Of a stretch of 64,000 nucleotides of DNA, positions 60,482-64,000 are shown in pieces. Where the stretch lies: the NCBI RefSeq assembly GCF_025024155.1, contig NW_026251782.1, positions 62,001-126,000 on the forward strand, in the 5' to 3' direction. Every line of letters starts with the position of its first letter. The first letter of the stretch is position 1. The DNA comes from Gamsiella multidivaricata (Eukaryota > Mortierellomycota > Mortierellomycetes > Mortierellales > Mortierellaceae). The translations under genes were made by a program, and so were the position numbers. Under the pieces are notes generated by a model. The model searched no databases and had not been told where the DNA came from. It worked only from the letters and a program-made list of their open reading frames with translations.

Positions 60482-62181
60482 TCAAAGGCGTTTGGTCTTT
60501 CGTTTACCTTGTCGACGGAAGATAGTGATCTCCTGCTGTTTGAAATACCGGCGATTCTCTTCGTCAATAAGAACCAGGTTTAAATAGTAGCGAGCCGAGA
60601 ACTTCATGTTGACTAGTTTCACATATCATCCCCATCCAACAAAAAAAAAAAAAAGGAAAGAAAGAACTGTTAGCATACTCAGTCATATTTTTACGCGTCC
60701 TTCTTTTCCTTTCTTTTCATGTTCTGTGTGTTGCTAAGGGTTACCATCACGGAAGGTCGGCGTAAGCTCAAATCCGCTCAAGAACAACCGGATTGGGATG
60801 GTCTCTCCACGAACGGGCGCACCATCCATTATCTCAAACTTCGTGATTGTCTCGCTCTCGTTGTACTGGTTCGGTGGTGCCCCCGTGGTCTCCCTTCGGA
60901 TAATCGACAGCTCCATATGTTTGATCTTGATCCGCACCAACAAGAAGTAAATCTTGCCCACAATCACGTCCTTCAGATGGTACCTGTATAGTAGATAGTG
61001 ATCCCAGGAAGGAAAAAAATAAATAAGCGTGCTCGTCAATAAAGACGCCTTTTTTTGGGGGGGGGGGGGGGGGGTATTGATTCACACAGCTACACCAAGT
61101 GTGACTTTCAGAGAAAGATGGGCCTCATTCCGTACCTGGACTTGTTGTACTCAAACTCGATATGAAGACAATCCTCGATACCGACTTCCATCTTGATCGA
61201 GTTATTCCCGTCCGCGGGCATCACATACGAGTGCACCCAAAGATCCTGTTCCTTGACTACATTTCCCAATCGGCGTTGAATCGTCACCCGCACAAAGTAT
61301 CTATTCCCCCCATTCGAACCAAAAAAATAAAAGGATATTAGCAGGTTTTGTCACACCCCATCAATGACTTTTTTTTTTCTTTTTCCAATTACATTGACAT
61401 CCCGGTGGTTTCGCTTCGTACCTCAGTTTGACGTTGATGCCATGATAGCTCTCATATTGCTTCTCCACGTTTTTGAATTCGAAATCCAGTGTAGTGTTGC
61501 TCCGCAGTTCCCCCGGCATAGCCAGTTCCTGTTGCATCGTCCTGAACTCGTAATGGTTCCCGCGGTCGTAAAACAAATCTACGACGAAGCAATTATTATC
61601 AGAGGAAGGAGGAAGAGGTAAATACATCATTTCAAGTTCTGTTCTTTGGGACCAAAAGAAGGGCGAGTCAATAGCGGTCGGTAAGAATGGTTGGTTACCT
61701 ATGCTTCCGACAAACTCGACCTTGATTCCGTTGTGCTCGACCTTCTTGCCATCTCTGACTCGGATATTGATCTGTATAGAAAGAAAGAAGAAAGAAAAAG
61801 TGTCGTGTCGTCAGAGAGAACAGCCGATAGATTTCCAGTCCCTTGGACAGGTTCCCTGTGTCGCGACGCGAGCCGATATGTCAAGCCCCCATTCGCGGGG
61901 GGGTTTTTGGCATACCTTTCCTGCAACGGTCTCTCCATCAAAGTACAACGGGAACTTCTCCTTCCTATCCTTGTCCACCTTGGCCTCGATCAGCTTCCGC
62001 TCCTCCTGTCCGTTGAGGTGGATATCAATGTCGATAGGCGTTGAGAGTCCGAAAAGATTCTAGGGCGGGCGTATTTGGACAAAAGAGAACGGTGAGGAGA
62101 CAGGAGACCATGTGAAAATGAGATGACTAGCTCATACCTTGCAACAACTGATGAATGACACCAACTTACAGCGATGGCCAT
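60482..62181 (-). CDS. VPS26: Retromer subunit VPS26
   Basis: Arrestin-fold subunit of the retromer, which with Vps35 and Vps29 recycles cargo from endosomes to the Golgi. Seven exons in transcript order: 62181-62170 (4 codons), 62059-61916, 61771-61699, 61578-61422, 61300-61136, 60983-60745 and 60612-60482; 306 residues. Conserved blocks: LFGLSTPIDIDIHLNG, KFPLYFDGETVAGKINIRVR, HNGIKVEFVGSIDLFYDRG, VRVTIQRRLGNVVKEQDLWV, IEDCLHIEFEYNKSRYHLKD, GAPVRGETIPIRLFLSGFEL and VNMKFSARYYLNLVLIDEEN, ending RRYFKQQEITIFRRQGK. Length matches the family. The intron between exons 5 and 6 contains a G18 homopolymer. Confidence 0.97.
61057..61074. repeat. G18 homopolymer next to a T7 tract
   Basis: Eighteen consecutive G on the plus strand, preceded by seven T, inside a VPS26 intron (C18 in the transcript). 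Confidence 0.9.
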
Positions 62182-62503
62182 GACGAATGAATGCTGTGGT
62201 CAAGGAATTAATGGAAAGGATGAGTGCTATGTGGAGAAAAAAGACAAAAGGAAGAACCTCAGGAACCACCCATTGGGAATAGTGGGGCGCCGTGGCTTGG
62301 CGTTACAGAGGGCTGAAGGGCCAGAGGCGGGGGGAGGTCGGGGCTGTGCCCGCTGGCATGTAATGTGCGGTGTGTTTGTGCGCAGAGAATATTGTGCATC
62401 GAAAAAAAAGAACATAACGGGTTTTAATGATACGGTGGTGGTCTACATGAGCAAATGCTTGAATGAAAGGTCTATCTAGTATGTGAATCTATCCGCTCGT
62501 CTT
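62182..62503. promoter_or_regulatory. VPS26 promoter and LYS9 3' region
   Basis: Co-directional spacer of about 320 bases that must contain the LYS9 terminator and the VPS26 promoter. No named element was recognised. Confidence 0.5.
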
Positions 62504-64000
62504 TTACTTGAAGACTCCGCTGCCGCCCCACCTCAACGAGGGTCTCATGCCCTTGTGCACAATCTGCTCCAGCACAGAGACGCCCTCACGATCCAGCTTC
62601 TCCAGAATAGTGTTGTACACATGTGGCATCGTTGGTGCCAACACTCCCTTCTCCGGGATCTCGCCCTTCAGCAGCATCTCCGTCGCCATTGCTGCTGGAA
62701 GTCCCACAGTCTTGGCCATGGCCGTGTAGGTCTCGAAGGTACCGTACGAAACCAAGGTCGAGGTACGTGTCTGCTCCGATCCGTCCTTCAGCTGTACTCC
62801 AAACTCATGGTGCAGAATCACCATGTCGCGTTCCAGAGGATTGTACTTGAGCTTTTGCATCAACAGGCTGCAGAAGCTGTCGAGGACTGTCGGTGAGTTC
62901 TTGGCAGTGAAAGGTGCCACTTGACTGTTATTGAAGGTGGGCATCAAATTAAGCCATTGGAGGGCATCAACAGCCTTGTCGACACTGCCGTGGTTCTTGG
63001 GGAGGTCGAGGCGATCGGCAATCGCAGCCCTGCGGGACTCGTTGTCGTGATGGGAACCGTTACCAAACAGGACACTGTCCATGAATTCAGACTAATTCCA
63101 AAGAAAAGAACTAGTTAGCAATCGTTCTCAAAATTCTCCGAATCGCTCCTTCTTCCTTTAGTTTGATGACATACCCATGAGCTGAAGTTCTGCTGGCTGT
63201 TTTCAGCGTTCAAGAGTCCCAGCCTGTTGAACGAATACATCAAATCAGCATATCCCTATTTGTCGTTCACATAATAAAACCGATGTGAGTGCCATGTCAT
63301 ATTCTGAAGGAGATTAAAGAAAAACATCGCTGGTCCGCTTGCATACCTTGTAGCGCAGGGTTCCTCGGAACATGGTGTCCAGCTTCTCAACGGGGCCCAA
63401 TCCATATGTCTGGGCATAGCTCAAGGAGTCGCGGTTAGCAACACCCTCGAGGTTAAATCCTGGATAGATGGGCACATCAGGGAAGTGCTTCCTCATCAAA
63501 TCCTTGCCAGAGATCTCGTGGAACCCATTGTGCATCCTGAACTTGGCATCGTTCAGTCCAGCCGTCAACACACCTCGAGGGGACCAGCTAAACTTGTAGC
63601 TCAGGGGGACGTTTGAGGCTTCAGGAGCAGGCAAACCTCCGCACCAAGACACAAAGGATGTGACTTTTCCGCCCTCGCTCTTGACCTCGTCAATCATCTT
63701 CATGGCGCTCAAGTGATCGATACCAGGGTCCAATCCGATCTCGTTCATGATCGTAATGCCAGCACGCTGCGCACGCTCATCCAGATCCTTCATGGCTGGG
63801 CTGATATAGCTGGCTGTGACCATGTTCTTCTTCTCCTGAATGCAGTGCTCCGCAATGATGGGGTGGAAGGGTGCGGGGACAAAGCTGACAACGATATCAG
63901 AGTCCTTGACCAACGAGGCCATTTTTGCGTTGTCCTTTACATCCAATGGGACTACCGTGGTGTTGGGCTTGCCCAAAGCAAGAGATGTGGCCTCAGTCTG
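62504..64000 (-). CDS. LYS9: Saccharopine dehydrogenase (NADP+, L-glutamate-forming), partial
   Basis: Saccharopine reductase: condenses alpha-aminoadipate semialdehyde with glutamate to saccharopine in the fungal lysine pathway. The gene is cut by the right edge, so the N-terminal nucleotide-binding start is missing. Visible exons in transcript order: 64000-63347, 63255-63175 and 63091-62504, in frame, 440 residues. Motifs include VSFVPAPFHPIIAEHCI, NEIGLDPGIDHLSAMKMID, FVSWCGGLPAPEASNVPLSY and IYPGFNLEGVANRDSLSYA, typical of Lys9. The C-terminal half follows (RDMVILHHEFGVQL, SYGTFETYTAMAKTVGLPAA). It reads toward VPS26 on the same strand. The sister enzyme Lys1 is not in this window. Confidence 0.96.

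Overview
The window is nuclear DNA of a filamentous fungus, most likely an early-diverging Mucoromycota/Mortierellomycotina species. This placement is inferred from gene content, not from an alignment. The support is: many short GT-AG introns with T-rich 3' ends, long CT-rich leaders and homopolymer tracts, a Zn2Cys6 regulator, a CON7-type C2H2 regulator, the alpha-aminoadipate lysine pathway enzyme LYS9, and mitochondrial targeting of coproporphyrinogen oxidase. No CRISPR, rRNA or operon structure is visible.

Layout. 0-8.2 kb: mitochondrial ribosomal protein bL17m (+), converging on HEM13 coproporphyrinogen III oxidase (-), which is divergent from ribosomal protein uS4/RPS9 (+); then a nine-exon MogA-MoeA molybdenum-cofactor fusion (+). 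8.2-15.8 kb: a gene-poor stretch with one low-complexity hypothetical protein (+) and a decayed PIF/Harbinger transposase (+), followed by fragments on the other strand. 15.9-25 kb: a right-handed beta-helix protein (+), a small ankyrin-repeat protein (-) and the nucleoporin NUP133 homologue (+). 25-30 kb: a mitochondrial PP2C-type phosphatase (-), and a four-span membrane protein (+) read away from it. 30-36.2 kb: about 6 kb with no gene I can support, ending in a CT-rich leader. 36.2-48 kb: a CON7-like zinc-finger factor (+), an R3H-SUZ RNA-binding protein (+) and a large Zn2Cys6 transcription factor (-). 48-54.6 kb: intergenic sequence around a GET5/UBL4-type ubiquitin-like protein (-). 54.6-64 kb: mitochondrial tyrosyl-tRNA synthetase (+), an alpha/beta hydrolase of the HSL family (-), retromer VPS26 (-) and a partial LYS9 (-) that runs off the right edge.

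The genes are an ordinary eukaryotic mixture. There are three mitochondrial proteins of translation or haem synthesis, a probable mitochondrial phosphatase, two trafficking factors (retromer, GET pathway), a pore component, three gene-expression regulators and three metabolic enzymes. They are individually promoted and often sit in divergent or convergent pairs. I rebuilt exon-intron structures by hand from reading frame, splice sites and family conservation; every spliced model given is in frame from start to stop unless stated.

I found no clear previously undescribed multi-gene system. The best leads are single-gene oddities: a histidine-rich linker in the Mo-cofactor fusion, a cytosolic-looking beta-helix protein, a zinc cluster split over five tiny exons, an A24/T26 hairpin between two convergent 3' ends, and a Harbinger relic with a lost catalytic aspartate.
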